Shown here: in pieces, positions 17,523 through 24,897 of the stretch | Layout of the letters: every line of letters starts with the position of its first letter | Numbering within the stretch: position 1 is the stretch's first letter | Assembly (NCBI GenBank): GCA_009837445.1 | Contig: VXTM01000047.1 | Coordinates: 1-64,000, forward strand | Length of the DNA: 64,000 bases | Direction of reading: 5' to 3' | Source: Acidimicrobiaceae bacterium | Lineage (GTDB): Bacteria; Actinomycetota; Acidimicrobiia; Acidimicrobiales; Aldehydirespiratoraceae | Translations under genes and position numbers: made by a program | Notes under the pieces: model-generated | Databases searched by the model: none | Seen by the model: only the letters and a program-made list of their open reading frames with translations | Told to the model about the DNA's origin: nothing

Positions 17523-18437
17523 TCACGAGTCCGAGGCGATGTCGGGTTCTACGTACATGGGGCGGGCGATGGGCACCGCGGCCCGGGTGTTTTCCTCCAC
17601 GCGGTTGATGGCCGCGACGAGGTCGGTGGTGGTGTAGGTGGGGTCGAACGAGACCTTGGCCGCCACCAGCAGCTCGTCGGGGCCGATGTGCTGGGTCCGC
17701 AGGTGGATCAGGCCGGTGACTCCCTCGGTCGACTCGATGGCCCGGCGGATCCTGCCGGTGTCGGCCCGGGTGGCGCCCTCGCCCAGTAGCAGGCTGCGCA
17801 TCTCCAGCGCCAGCACCACCGCGATCAGGCCGAGCAGCACTCCGATCGACAGGGTGCCGATGCCGTCCCACACCGGCGCGTCGAACACCACTGCGATCAT
17901 CAGCGCCCCCAGAGCCAGCACCAGACCCAGCAGCGCGCCCAGGTCCTCGAGCAGCACCACCGGCAGCTCCGGGGTGCGGGAGTGGCGCACGAAACGCACC
18001 CAGGAGGCGTTGCCCCGCACCCGGTTGGACTCGATCACCGCGGTCCGCATGGAGAGGCTCTCGAGCACGATGCCCACGCTGAGCACCGCGAAGGCCCAGG
18101 CCGGCGAGCTGATGTCGTGGGGGTGGCGAATCTTCTCGATGCCTTCGTACAGGGCGTACAGGGACCCGACGGCGAACAGCACCAGCGCCACCACGAACGA
18201 CCAGAAGTAGCGTTCGCGCCCGTAGCCGAAGGGATGCTGCTCGGTGGCGTCGCGCCGGGCCAGCCGTCCCCCCAGCAGCAGCAGGGCCTGGTTGCTGGTG
18301 TCGGCCACGCTGTGGATGGCCTCGGCCAGCATCGACGACGCCCCGGTGAACACGAAGGCCACGAACTTGGCGATGGCCAGGCCGAGGTTGGCGAAGAAAG
18401 CGGCCAGGATCGCCTTGGTTCCGCCGCCGGCTGCCAT
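17523..18437 (-). CDS. Cation diffusion facilitator family transporter
   Basis: A 304-residue CDF protein with an early helix bearing a HxxxD site (AEAIHSVADTSNQ), the loop HPFGYGRERYFW and a C-terminal cytoplasmic domain. The loop and overall pattern resemble the ZnT9-like branch. In the later helix where zinc exporters carry a second HxxxD, this protein has EDLGA, so one metal-site residue pair differs and its substrate may not be zinc. ATG 18437 is preferred to a TTG nine bases earlier. Confidence 0.87.
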   Translation of the reverse strand: MAAGGGTKAILAAFFANLGLAIAKFVAFVFTGASSMLAEAIHSVADTSNQALLLLGGRLARRDATEQHPFGYGRERYFWSFVVALVLFAVGSLYALYEGIEKIRHPHDISSPAWAFAVLSVGIVLESLSMRTAVIESNRVRGNASWVRFVRHSRTPELPVVLLEDLGALLGLVLALGALMIAVVFDAPVWDGIGTLSIGVLLGLIAVVLALEMRSLLLGEGATRADTGRIRRAIESTEGVTGLIHLRTQHIGPDELLVAAKVSFDPTYTTTDLVAAINRVEENTRAAVPIARPMYVEPDIASDS

Positions 18438-18493
18438 GGGCGGCAAGGCTAACGGTGCTGCAAGCGCTGGCGTGCCGATAGGTTCGCGGCGGT

Positions 18494-18955
18494 ATGGCCA
18501 CCGTCTTCGCTGCTCCCGACGATCTCCTGGGCGCCGTCGGGCAGCACCTCGGTCACAGTGACTGGATCCCGGTCGACCAGGCCCGGATCGACCTGTTCGC
18601 CGAGGCCACCGGTGACGATCAGTGGATCCATGTCGATCCCGAGGCCGCCGCGGCCGGCCCGTTCGGAGCCACTATCGCGCACGGCTATCTCACCCTGGCG
18701 CTGACCAACATGATGCTGCCCCAGATCGTGCGGGTGGAGGGCATCTCGATGGGCATCAACTACGGCGTCAACCGGGTGCGGTTCCCGCAGCCGGTCCTGA
18801 CCGGTTCGCGGCTGCGGGGCTCGGCCACGCTCACGTCCGCCGATGAGCTGCCGGGTGGGGCGGGCGTGCAGACGGTGATCACCGTCACCGTGGAGATCGA
18901 GGGCCAGGCCAAGCCGGCATGCGTCGTCGAGTCGGTCAGCCGGTACCTGCGCTGA
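18494..18955 (+). CDS. MaoC-like (R)-specific enoyl-CoA hydratase
   Basis: A 153-residue single hot-dog domain protein. Catalytic Asp and His are in the two conserved stretches FAEATGDDQWIHVD and IAHGYLTLAL. Such enzymes hydrate 2-enoyl-CoA or related thioesters in fatty-acid, polyketide or aromatic catabolism. A similar domain forms the end of PaaZ in this window. The gene stands alone, divergent from the CDF transporter gene. Confidence 0.9.
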   Translation: MATVFAAPDDLLGAVGQHLGHSDWIPVDQARIDLFAEATGDDQWIHVDPEAAAAGPFGATIAHGYLTLALTNMMLPQIVRVEGISMGINYGVNRVRFPQPVLTGSRLRGSATLTSADELPGGAGVQTVITVTVEIEGQAKPACVVESVSRYLR

Positions 18956-18995
18956 GAGTAGTATTCGAATCCTTGCCTAGGGTCCTCGACGCCCG

Positions 18996-20942
18996 GTGCC
19001 GGCCATGCGGCTAGCAAGGCGGGCCTTCACCGCGGCGCTGGCCGCGCTGGTGGTGTGGCCGACCGTCGCTCTGGGGCAAGAGCCTGTGGGCGATCCCGAG
19101 GACGGGAGCGGACCCGAGGTTGAGACTGATGAGGGCCTCCGCACGACGTGCGCGGAGGCGCTGGGAGTCTTCGAAGTGCTGTGCCAGGGCTATGAGCTGC
19201 TGTCGGAGTACTACGTGGACGACGTCCCCGAAGGGGACTGGGCCGCGGCCGCGGCGCGCGGAGTGCGCGAGGCCGGGCTGGCCCCGCGTGGCGACGAGCT
19301 GGCGCCGGCGTGTGCGCTGCCCGCGCCGGCGTTCGAGGAGGCCTGCGTCGAGATCGACGCCGTGGACGACACCGAGGCTGCGGTCTGGGCGGCCTCCGAG
19401 GCGATGTTCGCTTCCCGGGGGGATCCCCAGAACTCCTTGATGACTCGCTCGGAGTACGAGCGGTCGCGGTTGCTCCTCGAGGTCGGGGTTCCCTTTGTGG
19501 GCATCGGCATCCGCCTCGGTCTGCTGGACGGAACGACGCCCTGCCACGCCCTGTCGGAGAGCTGCCGGCCGGCAGTGGCCGAGGTGTTCACGGGCAGCCC
19601 GGCCGAGCGGGCCGGGCTGATGGTCGGCGACATTGTGTTGTCGCTCGACGGCTACGTCCCGTCGGGTCCGGCGTGCGGGCTGGGCGGCCTGCATTCCTTG
19701 GAGCAGGGGAGCGTGGTGAGGGTCGTGGTCGAACGGAACGGCCGCCAGAGGTCCTTCGCGGTCGACGTCGAAGCGGTACACATCCCGACGGCCGATGGCA
19801 GCACGGTGGCGGGCGACATCGGCTACCTGCGGCTCAGCTCGTTCGGGCCGCGCACGGCCGAACTGGTCGCGCGAGAGCTCCGGTCCCTGCTCGACGCCGG
19901 CGTCGACAGCCTGGTCGTGGACCTGCGGGACAATCCCGGCGGCTTCCTGCACACGGTTATCGACATCGCCAGCATGTTCCTCAAGGACCGCCGTGTCGTC
20001 GTCCAAGAGGTGTCCAGGGTGGAGACCGTGCAGTACCTGGTCGGCGCGCATGGCGGCCTGCCGAACCCTGCGGTGGTTCCCGTAGTCATCGCAGTGAACG
20101 GGGGGTCGGCCTCCGCGTCGGAGATACTGGCGCTGGCGCTGCGCGATCACGGGCGGGCCACGGTTGCCGGAACCAGCACCTACGGCAAGAACACGGGCCA
20201 GGTCACTTGGCCCCTGCATTCAAGCGATGGCACGCTGTTGGGGGGTGCCAGCGTGACCGTGTTCAGGTGGCTCGGTCCCGACGGCACCAGCGCCGCCGGA
20301 GGGATCGAACCCGACCTCGAACTCGACCTCTCCGGGTGCTGGCATCCGGTCGGGCTAGCACGCCAGCTCGCGGCCGCGGCCGGGTTTAGAGGCGCTCTGC
20401 CGGCCGACATCGATCTGGATGGCGAGCGCCACGACGCACTGAGGAACCTCATCCGCAACGGCGTGCTGGCAGGCTCGGAGTGCGGGCCCGGACTCGTCTG
20501 TCCCGATGATCCGATTCCTCGCTGGATGATGGCGGTGTGGCTGGTGCGTGTCCTGGACGGCCAGGATCCCGAGCCGGTCAGCGTCACGAGGTTCGATGAT
20601 GTCGATCCCGGCCAGTGGTGGAGCGGACACGTGGAACGCCTTGCGGAACTGGGCATCACCGCGGGCTGCACGAGGGAGGCGGATGAGTACTGCCCCGACG
20701 ATGCGGTGACACGGGGTCAGATGGCCACGTTCCTCAGGCGAGCCTTCGTTCTCGACGCGGCAGTTCCCCAGGGGTTCGTCGACACCGGCGACAGCGTCCA
20801 CGAGGCCGACATCGACGCTCTGTTCCGCGCCAGGATCACCGCTGGCTGCTCGACCGAACCGCTGCGCTTCTGCCCGCAGCAGCTCACGACCCGGGCTCAG
20901 ATGGCGTTGTTCCTCGAGCGGGCCCGCAACCGCTTCTACTGA
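18996..20942 (+). CDS. Secreted S41-family C-terminal processing peptidase with SLH-like repeats
   Basis: About 648 residues: signal peptide (cleavage near ALGQE), an acidic Cys-containing N-terminal region, a PDZ domain (FTGSPAERAGLMVGDIVLSL), the S41 catalytic core with Ser in NGGSASASEI and Lys in TSTYGKNTGQ, and then two C-terminal SLH-like repeats (GITAGC, CPDDAVTRGQMATFL). The catalytic Ser/Lys dyad is intact. SLH-like modules of this TRGQMATFL kind are common on exported proteins of Acidimicrobiia and probably hold the protease at the cell surface. GTG 18996 or ATG 19005 could be the start. Confidence 0.9.
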   Translation: MPAMRLARRAFTAALAALVVWPTVALGQEPVGDPEDGSGPEVETDEGLRTTCAEALGVFEVLCQGYELLSEYYVDDVPEGDWAAAAARGVREAGLAPRGDELAPACALPAPAFEEACVEIDAVDDTEAAVWAASEAMFASRGDPQNSLMTRSEYERSRLLLEVGVPFVGIGIRLGLLDGTTPCHALSESCRPAVAEVFTGSPAERAGLMVGDIVLSLDGYVPSGPACGLGGLHSLEQGSVVRVVVERNGRQRSFAVDVEAVHIPTADGSTVAGDIGYLRLSSFGPRTAELVARELRSLLDAGVDSLVVDLRDNPGGFLHTVIDIASMFLKDRRVVVQEVSRVETVQYLVGAHGGLPNPAVVPVVIAVNGGSASASEILALALRDHGRATVAGTSTYGKNTGQVTWPLHSSDGTLLGGASVTVFRWLGPDGTSAAGGIEPDLELDLSGCWHPVGLARQLAAAAGFRGALPADIDLDGERHDALRNLIRNGVLAGSECGPGLVCPDDPIPRWMMAVWLVRVLDGQDPEPVSVTRFDDVDPGQWWSGHVERLAELGITAGCTREADEYCPDDAVTRGQMATFLRRAFVLDAAVPQGFVDTGDSVHEADIDALFRARITAGCSTEPLRFCPQQLTTRAQMALFLERARNRFY

Positions 20943-20981
20943 TAGGAGGGCGCCGGGGTCCAGCCGCTAGTCTTTGCGGTA

Positions 20982-21941
20982 ATGGCCAAGCGGAAACGGC
21001 GGGTCCCTGCCGGCGTGGGAGCCTCCAGCGTCCCTGTATCCGACCCGCCGGTGCGGACTGGTCTGGTCAGTTCCCAGCGGCCTGTGCCCGCGGTCATCGA
21101 CCGCCCGCCGTATACCCGGCTTCCCGGCGGGGAGCCCGGGCCACCGGTGTCCTCCGTGGTCCGGACGTCGGAGGAGTTGGCGGCTATGCGCCGGACCGGG
21201 GCCCTGGCCGCCGAGGTCCTGATCGCGGCCTGCGGCCGGGTGACCGAAGGGATCACCACCGACGCCATCGATCGGTTCGTGCACGACGCCGCAGTGGCCG
21301 CGGGCGCCTATCCAAGCCCGCTCGGATATCGGGGCTTCCCGAAGTCGGTATGCACATCGGTCAACGAGGTGATCTGCCACGGGATCCCCGACTCCCGCCG
21401 GCTGGCCGCTGGCGACATCGTCAACATCGACGTGACCGTGTACCGCGAGGGCGTCCACGGCGACACGTCGGTGACGCTGATGGTCGGCGACGTGGACGAC
21501 CACTCCCGCCGGCTGGTGGACGAGACCCGCGCCGCCCTGTACAAAGGAATCGGCGTGGTGCGAGCGGGCGTGCCCGTGTCGGAGATCGGCCGGGCCATTG
21601 AGACCCACGCTTCCAGGCACCGCCTCGGGGTGGTGCGAGAGTTCATCGGGCACGGGGTCGGCACCGAGTTCCACTCCGGTCTGCAGGTGCCCCACTACTA
21701 CGACCGGCGGGCCGCCACCCTGCTGGAGGAGGCCATGACCTTCACCATCGAGCCGATGCTCACGCTGGGCTCGCCCGAGGCGGCGATGTGGGACGACGGG
21801 TGGACGGCGGTGACCCTCGACGGTCGCCGGACCGCACAGTTCGAGCACACCCTGGCCTGCACCGCCGACGGCGCCGAGATCCTGACCCGCACCGCCTCCG
21901 GCGAGTGCGCCCACGAACTGTTCACCGAGCCGGTCGGCTAG
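20982..21941 (+). CDS. map: Methionine aminopeptidase, type I
   Basis: A 319-residue enzyme that removes the initiator Met. The five metal ligands are visible: Asp in NIDVT, Asp in HGDTS, His in GHGVG, Glu in TIEPML and Glu in QFEHT; the substrate His is in VICHGIP. A basic, Pro-rich N-terminal extension of about 60 residues is like that of the longer actinobacterial enzyme, thought to contact the ribosome. Stand-alone gene. Confidence 0.94.
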   Translation: MAKRKRRVPAGVGASSVPVSDPPVRTGLVSSQRPVPAVIDRPPYTRLPGGEPGPPVSSVVRTSEELAAMRRTGALAAEVLIAACGRVTEGITTDAIDRFVHDAAVAAGAYPSPLGYRGFPKSVCTSVNEVICHGIPDSRRLAAGDIVNIDVTVYREGVHGDTSVTLMVGDVDDHSRRLVDETRAALYKGIGVVRAGVPVSEIGRAIETHASRHRLGVVREFIGHGVGTEFHSGLQVPHYYDRRAATLLEEAMTFTIEPMLTLGSPEAAMWDDGWTAVTLDGRRTAQFEHTLACTADGAEILTRTASGECAHELFTEPVG

Positions 21942-21979
21942 CTCCCGCCGCAGGCCCGTTGCGGCTGCTGTTCCGCTAG

Positions 21980-22186
21980 CTACTCGACTAGCAGGATCGC
22001 CGGTTCCGCGACGCTGGGCGGCTCGCGGTGCTGTGTGAGGTCGGAGCGCACGCTGGCGGCGTGGGCAAGCACTGCCAGCAGTACGGCGACGAGCAGCACC
22101 GCGAGCCACCCCAAGGGGCCGAGACTCACGTCCGGGTCAGGCGATGCGGCCCGCCGGATGATGGGACCGCAGGGTGCGAGTGTCAT
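21980..22186 (-). CDS. Small predicted membrane protein
   Basis: ATG 22186, with GAGGG upstream, opens 68 codons. A hydrophobic helix (LGWLAVLLVAVLLAVLAHAA) is followed by a short polar tail. No family is recognised. It may be part of a longer reading frame that starts at a GTG further upstream, but the ribosome site favours this start. It lies downstream of another tiny membrane-protein gene on the same strand (22354-22488). Confidence 0.45.
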   Translation of the reverse strand: MTLAPCGPIIRRAASPDPDVSLGPLGWLAVLLVAVLLAVLAHAASVRSDLTQHREPPSVAEPAILLVE

Positions 22187-22353
22187 GTCACCCTCGTCGG
22201 ATTGGGTCTGGTCCCTGCCTTGTGGCGCGCCGGGGGATCGGGGCCCGGCCTCACGGTGTGGGCTGAAGGAGTCGGTGCGAGGCCGGGCCTCGGAGGGTGC
22301 CGGTAGCGGCAGAAGATCGGCGAGTGCGGGGGAGGTCACCGACCGGGCGATCG

Positions 22354-22488
22354 TCAGATGCCGCGGTGGTTGCGGCGGTACCGCGGAATTGCCAGAACGG
22401 CCGCCGCGGTTGCAGCCGCGACCACGGCGATCCAGCTCATGGCACCGAAGCGCCGGTGGTCCGTGGCGTGACTGGTGGAGTCTGACAT
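22354..22488 (-). CDS. 44-residue single-helix membrane protein
   Basis: ATG 22488 is preceded by GAGGAG at ideal distance. The 44-residue product has a polar N-terminus, one hydrophobic helix (SWIAVVAAATAAAVLAI) and a basic tail rich in Arg and His (PRYRRNHRGI). It is divergent from the LuxR-like regulator gene; the TGCCA array between them could control both. No family recognised; the strong ribosome site is the main support. Confidence 0.55.
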   Translation of the reverse strand: MSDSTSHATDHRRFGAMSWIAVVAAATAAAVLAIPRYRRNHRGI

Positions 22489-22555
22489 GGGTCTCCTCGT
22501 GATTGGCATGTTGGCTTGATGGTCTGAGCATTGCCGCGTCGCGGCGTTTCATGTC

Positions 22556-22636
22556 TGCCAATCCCTGCCAGATTGGGCCGCTTCCTGGCAGATGTCTGCC
22601 AAATCTGTGGCAGAGTCCTGCCAGGCGATTCTGCCG
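22556..22636. promoter_or_regulatory. Helically phased array of TGCCA/TGGCA half-sites
   Basis: TGCCA or its complement TGGCA starts at 22556, 22566, 22586, 22597, 22608 and 22619, with a degenerate TCTGCCG at 22630-22636. The intervals are 10, 20, 11, 11 and 11 bases, so all lie on one face of the helix with one position near 22576 missing. Two dyads are evident: TGGCAGA-TG-TCTGCCA (22586-22601) and TGGCAG-AGTC-CTGCCA (22608-22623). The array lies 70 bases before the LuxR-like gene and 70 bases before the 44-codon gene on the other strand, suggesting a cooperative operator. Confidence 0.6.
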
Positions 22637-22706
22637 AGCGGCTCGTGCTGATCGCTCCTGCGCTCGCCCCGATCCGGGTCGGGTCGGCACGTTAGGATCG
22701 CGTGCC

Positions 22707-23411
22707 GTGGGCGACGAACTGGGCGAAGGTCTTGCGCTCGCGCGGGTCCGTCTCGCTTGCGGTCGCATGGTCGGAGGGGTCGACGCCATGTTGGAGGCCT
22801 ATCGCTTCGGGGTGGCCGAGGGTTCCCACCCCGAGCCTTGGACGCCCGAGTACCACCGCGAGGCTGTGCACATCTACAACGAGTCTCTGCCGTGGTCGTA
22901 CCAGCGTGACGTCGCGAGGCTGTTCCGCGACAGCGAGAATGCCATGAGGGGGCGCTTGATTCCCTCGGGCTTGGCCGCGGACTGGGCGATCGTCACCGCC
23001 TACATGCGCGAGGCCGCGAGTTCGATCGAGAACTGGCTGGCGTCCGGCGGGTCGGGGTTGCACGGGCCAGGGCCGGCAAGGGCTCCGGAACTGACCGTCG
23101 AGAATCCGAGGGTCGTCCACTGGGACGGCTTGGCGGCGCTGACCACCAGAGACGGCGTTCTCAGGCTGCAGCGGGCCTGCGTGGCGGTGCGGCAGCACTT
23201 CGATGCGGAGGCACCCCCGTCCCTCGAGGCCTCCGAGCAACTCATGTTGAAGAGGCTCGCGTCCGGGGTGCCGATCGCGGACGTGGCGTCCGAGATGGGC
23301 TACTCGGAGCGCTCGATGTACCGGGAGCTGTCCAGGCTCTGGGACAAGCTCGGGGTCTCGGGCCGAGCCGCCGGACTGCGCAAGGCGACCGCCGAGGGCC
23401 TGATCGACTGA
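22707..23411 (+). CDS. LuxR-type helix-turn-helix regulator with uncharacterised N-terminal domain
   Basis: A 234-residue protein. The last 60 residues are a LuxR/GerE-like HTH (KRLASGVPIADVASEMGYSE, then SMYRELSRLWDKLGV). The first 170 residues are mainly helical with Trp-rich stretches and match no receiver or autoinducer domain that I recognise. GTG 22707 is chosen because upstream codons would run through the repeat array and give Arg/Cys-rich sequence unlike the rest. The phased TGCCA array immediately upstream suggests autoregulation. Confidence 0.7.
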   Translation: MGDELGEGLALARVRLACGRMVGGVDAMLEAYRFGVAEGSHPEPWTPEYHREAVHIYNESLPWSYQRDVARLFRDSENAMRGRLIPSGLAADWAIVTAYMREAASSIENWLASGGSGLHGPGPARAPELTVENPRVVHWDGLAALTTRDGVLRLQRACVAVRQHFDAEAPPSLEASEQLMLKRLASGVPIADVASEMGYSERSMYRELSRLWDKLGVSGRAAGLRKATAEGLID

Positions 23412-23453
23412 CGCCTGCCTCTGCAGCGCAGCGAGCTGGGCCTCTGTGGGGCG

Positions 23454-23753
23454 CTATTCGCCGCTGTGGGACGTGACGGCCACGATGGACATCACGGCGG
23501 ACTGGCTCACGAGCTCCACCATCTCCGCATAGTCGCTGGACCCCACCCAGCTGTTCATGGCGTCGGCGTCCGGGAACTCGACGATCAGCAGGTTGGTGGG
23601 CTTCCAGGCACCGTCGATCACCGCTACCCGGTCGCCGCAGACCAGCAACCGGCCACCATATTGTTCGGCGGTGTGGGCCGCGGGACGCCACTGATGAACG
23701 GTGGCGACATAGGCGTCACGGTCGACGATTCTAGGGTCGATTATCAGGAACAT
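23454..23753 (-). CDS. DUF1330-like small protein
   Basis: A 99-residue protein with the dimeric ferredoxin-like fold pattern of DUF1330: an N-terminal strand (MFLIIDPRI), a helix with Tyr (AYVATVHQW), the GGRLLV turn and the central strand LLIVEFPDADAM. Function in this family is not established. It lies 21 bases downstream of the alpha/beta hydrolase gene on the same strand and may be cotranscribed with it. Confidence 0.7.
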   Translation of the reverse strand: MFLIIDPRIVDRDAYVATVHQWRPAAHTAEQYGGRLLVCGDRVAVIDGAWKPTNLLIVEFPDADAMNSWVGSSDYAEMVELVSQSAVMSIVAVTSHSGE

Positions 23754-23774
23754 CGGAGTGGTCTCTTTCGGTGG

Positions 23775-24701
23775 TCATGGATGGGGTTGAGCTATGGAGC
23801 TGTGCCGCCGTACGAATTCCATTGTCAAACTAGCGCATCTCTCGGGTGCTTCAAGTGGAAGTAGGTGCGTGAGGTTCGGTACGAAATCATAGTCGAGGTC
23901 CGAGAGGGTGCTCAGGTCCGTCGACGGCAGGAACGAGAACTCGAGGGTCGGGTCGGCCCCAACGACTCTGATGGGGATCGTGATGTCCTCGAGGAGTTCC
24001 AAGGTCTGCATCGAGTGGCCGAAGTACCACTCGAACAACTGCGCCTCGTGCTCGGGCGGGCATCGCAGTTCGTAGCCACCGTCGGGTGACGGGCGCAGCG
24101 TGACCTCCGCGAACAACGCCAGTGTCGGTTCGGGTACCAGCGAGAACGCGGGGGCGCGCGCGAGCATCGCCAGGAGTTCGTCAGGTGACTCGAATCGTCG
24201 CTGCCGCCGGCGGGCAGCCACCGCGAGCCCTTGACAGACCGTCTCCATCTCGTCCAGACCTGCTCCGGGCGGGTAGATCGGCGGATCGAACAACACCAGC
24301 CCAGCGAACGTCGGTGACTGCTGCTCGTGCATCAACACGACCATCGTCGACAGTGAGTGGTAGACCCCGAAGGCCGGCTTGGCGCCGAAAGCGTTGTTGA
24401 CCGCCTCCAGAACGCGGATGTTGTCGTCGGCGAGCGTCGGCATGTTGTGCAACCGCAGATCGCTCGGCTCGTTCCAGCCGTGGCTGCGAAGGTCGTACAC
24501 CACCACGTCGAACTCGACGGCGAGCAGCGACAAGAATGGCCAATAGAGGTCGGCGGCGAAGCCGCAACCGTGAGTGAACACCACCCTGGGTCCGTCCGGG
24601 TTGCCGTGGCGGCGTGCCACGATCACTGAGTCGTCGCCGAGGTGCGCCCGCGCCATCGCTGACGGCTCAGGCGGTCTAGAACCGGCAGCATTAGCGACCA
24701 C
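23775..24701 (-). CDS. Alpha/beta hydrolase divergent from the paa operon
   Basis: A 308-residue alpha/beta-hydrolase fold protein: VVFTHGCGF oxyanion region, the nucleophile elbow GVYHSLS (Ser in place in an atypical HSLS), an acidic candidate in VVGADPTL and a late His in NLTHLLPLE. GTG 24701 is chosen because GGAGGAG lies 11 bases upstream; ATG 24656 and GTG 24731 are alternatives. It is divergent from paaZ and shares the intergenic region with a PaaX-like site, so it may serve the same pathway, for example as an esterase or thioesterase. That is inference. Confidence 0.75.
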   Translation of the reverse strand: MVANAAGSRPPEPSAMARAHLGDDSVIVARRHGNPDGPRVVFTHGCGFAADLYWPFLSLLAVEFDVVVYDLRSHGWNEPSDLRLHNMPTLADDNIRVLEAVNNAFGAKPAFGVYHSLSTMVVLMHEQQSPTFAGLVLFDPPIYPPGAGLDEMETVCQGLAVAARRRQRRFESPDELLAMLARAPAFSLVPEPTLALFAEVTLRPSPDGGYELRCPPEHEAQLFEWYFGHSMQTLELLEDITIPIRVVGADPTLEFSFLPSTDLSTLSDLDYDFVPNLTHLLPLEAPERCASLTMEFVRRHSSIAQPHP

Positions 24702-24828
24702 TATCTGAGGGACTCCTCCGTTGAGAGCCACCGCAACCCCGCTGCGTGACCTCCAGGAATCCGCAGGCTACTTTCCCATGCCGCGCCGAGGCAAGGGTCT
24801 TCTGGTGGCCGACCACCTGCACGTTGTT

Positions 24829-24873
24829 TATGATACATACGGCAGCGATGCTGACCCTCGGTGGCTATCATGT
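24829..24873. promoter_or_regulatory. PaaX-like operator in the paaZ promoter
   Basis: TGATAC (24831-24836) and CTATCA (24865-24870) form an inverted pair separated by 28 bases. The Escherichia coli PaaX target is described as TGATTC-N26-28-GAATCA, so arms and spacing agree except for one or two arm positions. A -10-like TATGAT starts at 24829, overlapping the first arm. The site lies between the divergent hydrolase and paaZ genes, and paaX is the last gene of the paa operon. Confidence 0.5.
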
Positions 24874-24897
24874 CGGGGGAGGGCCAGGGAAAGGGCC

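Noticed and set aside
18963..18975. TTCGAATCC resembling a tRNA T-loop
   Set aside because: No acceptor, D or anticodon arm can be drawn around it; it lies in a short gap between two protein genes.
24830..24838. A fifth copy of the GntR-type motif (ATGATACAT on the plus strand) before paaZ
   Set aside because: It matches only nine of twelve positions and fits better as one arm of a PaaX-like site with a partner 28 bases away; the paa operon carries its own regulator.
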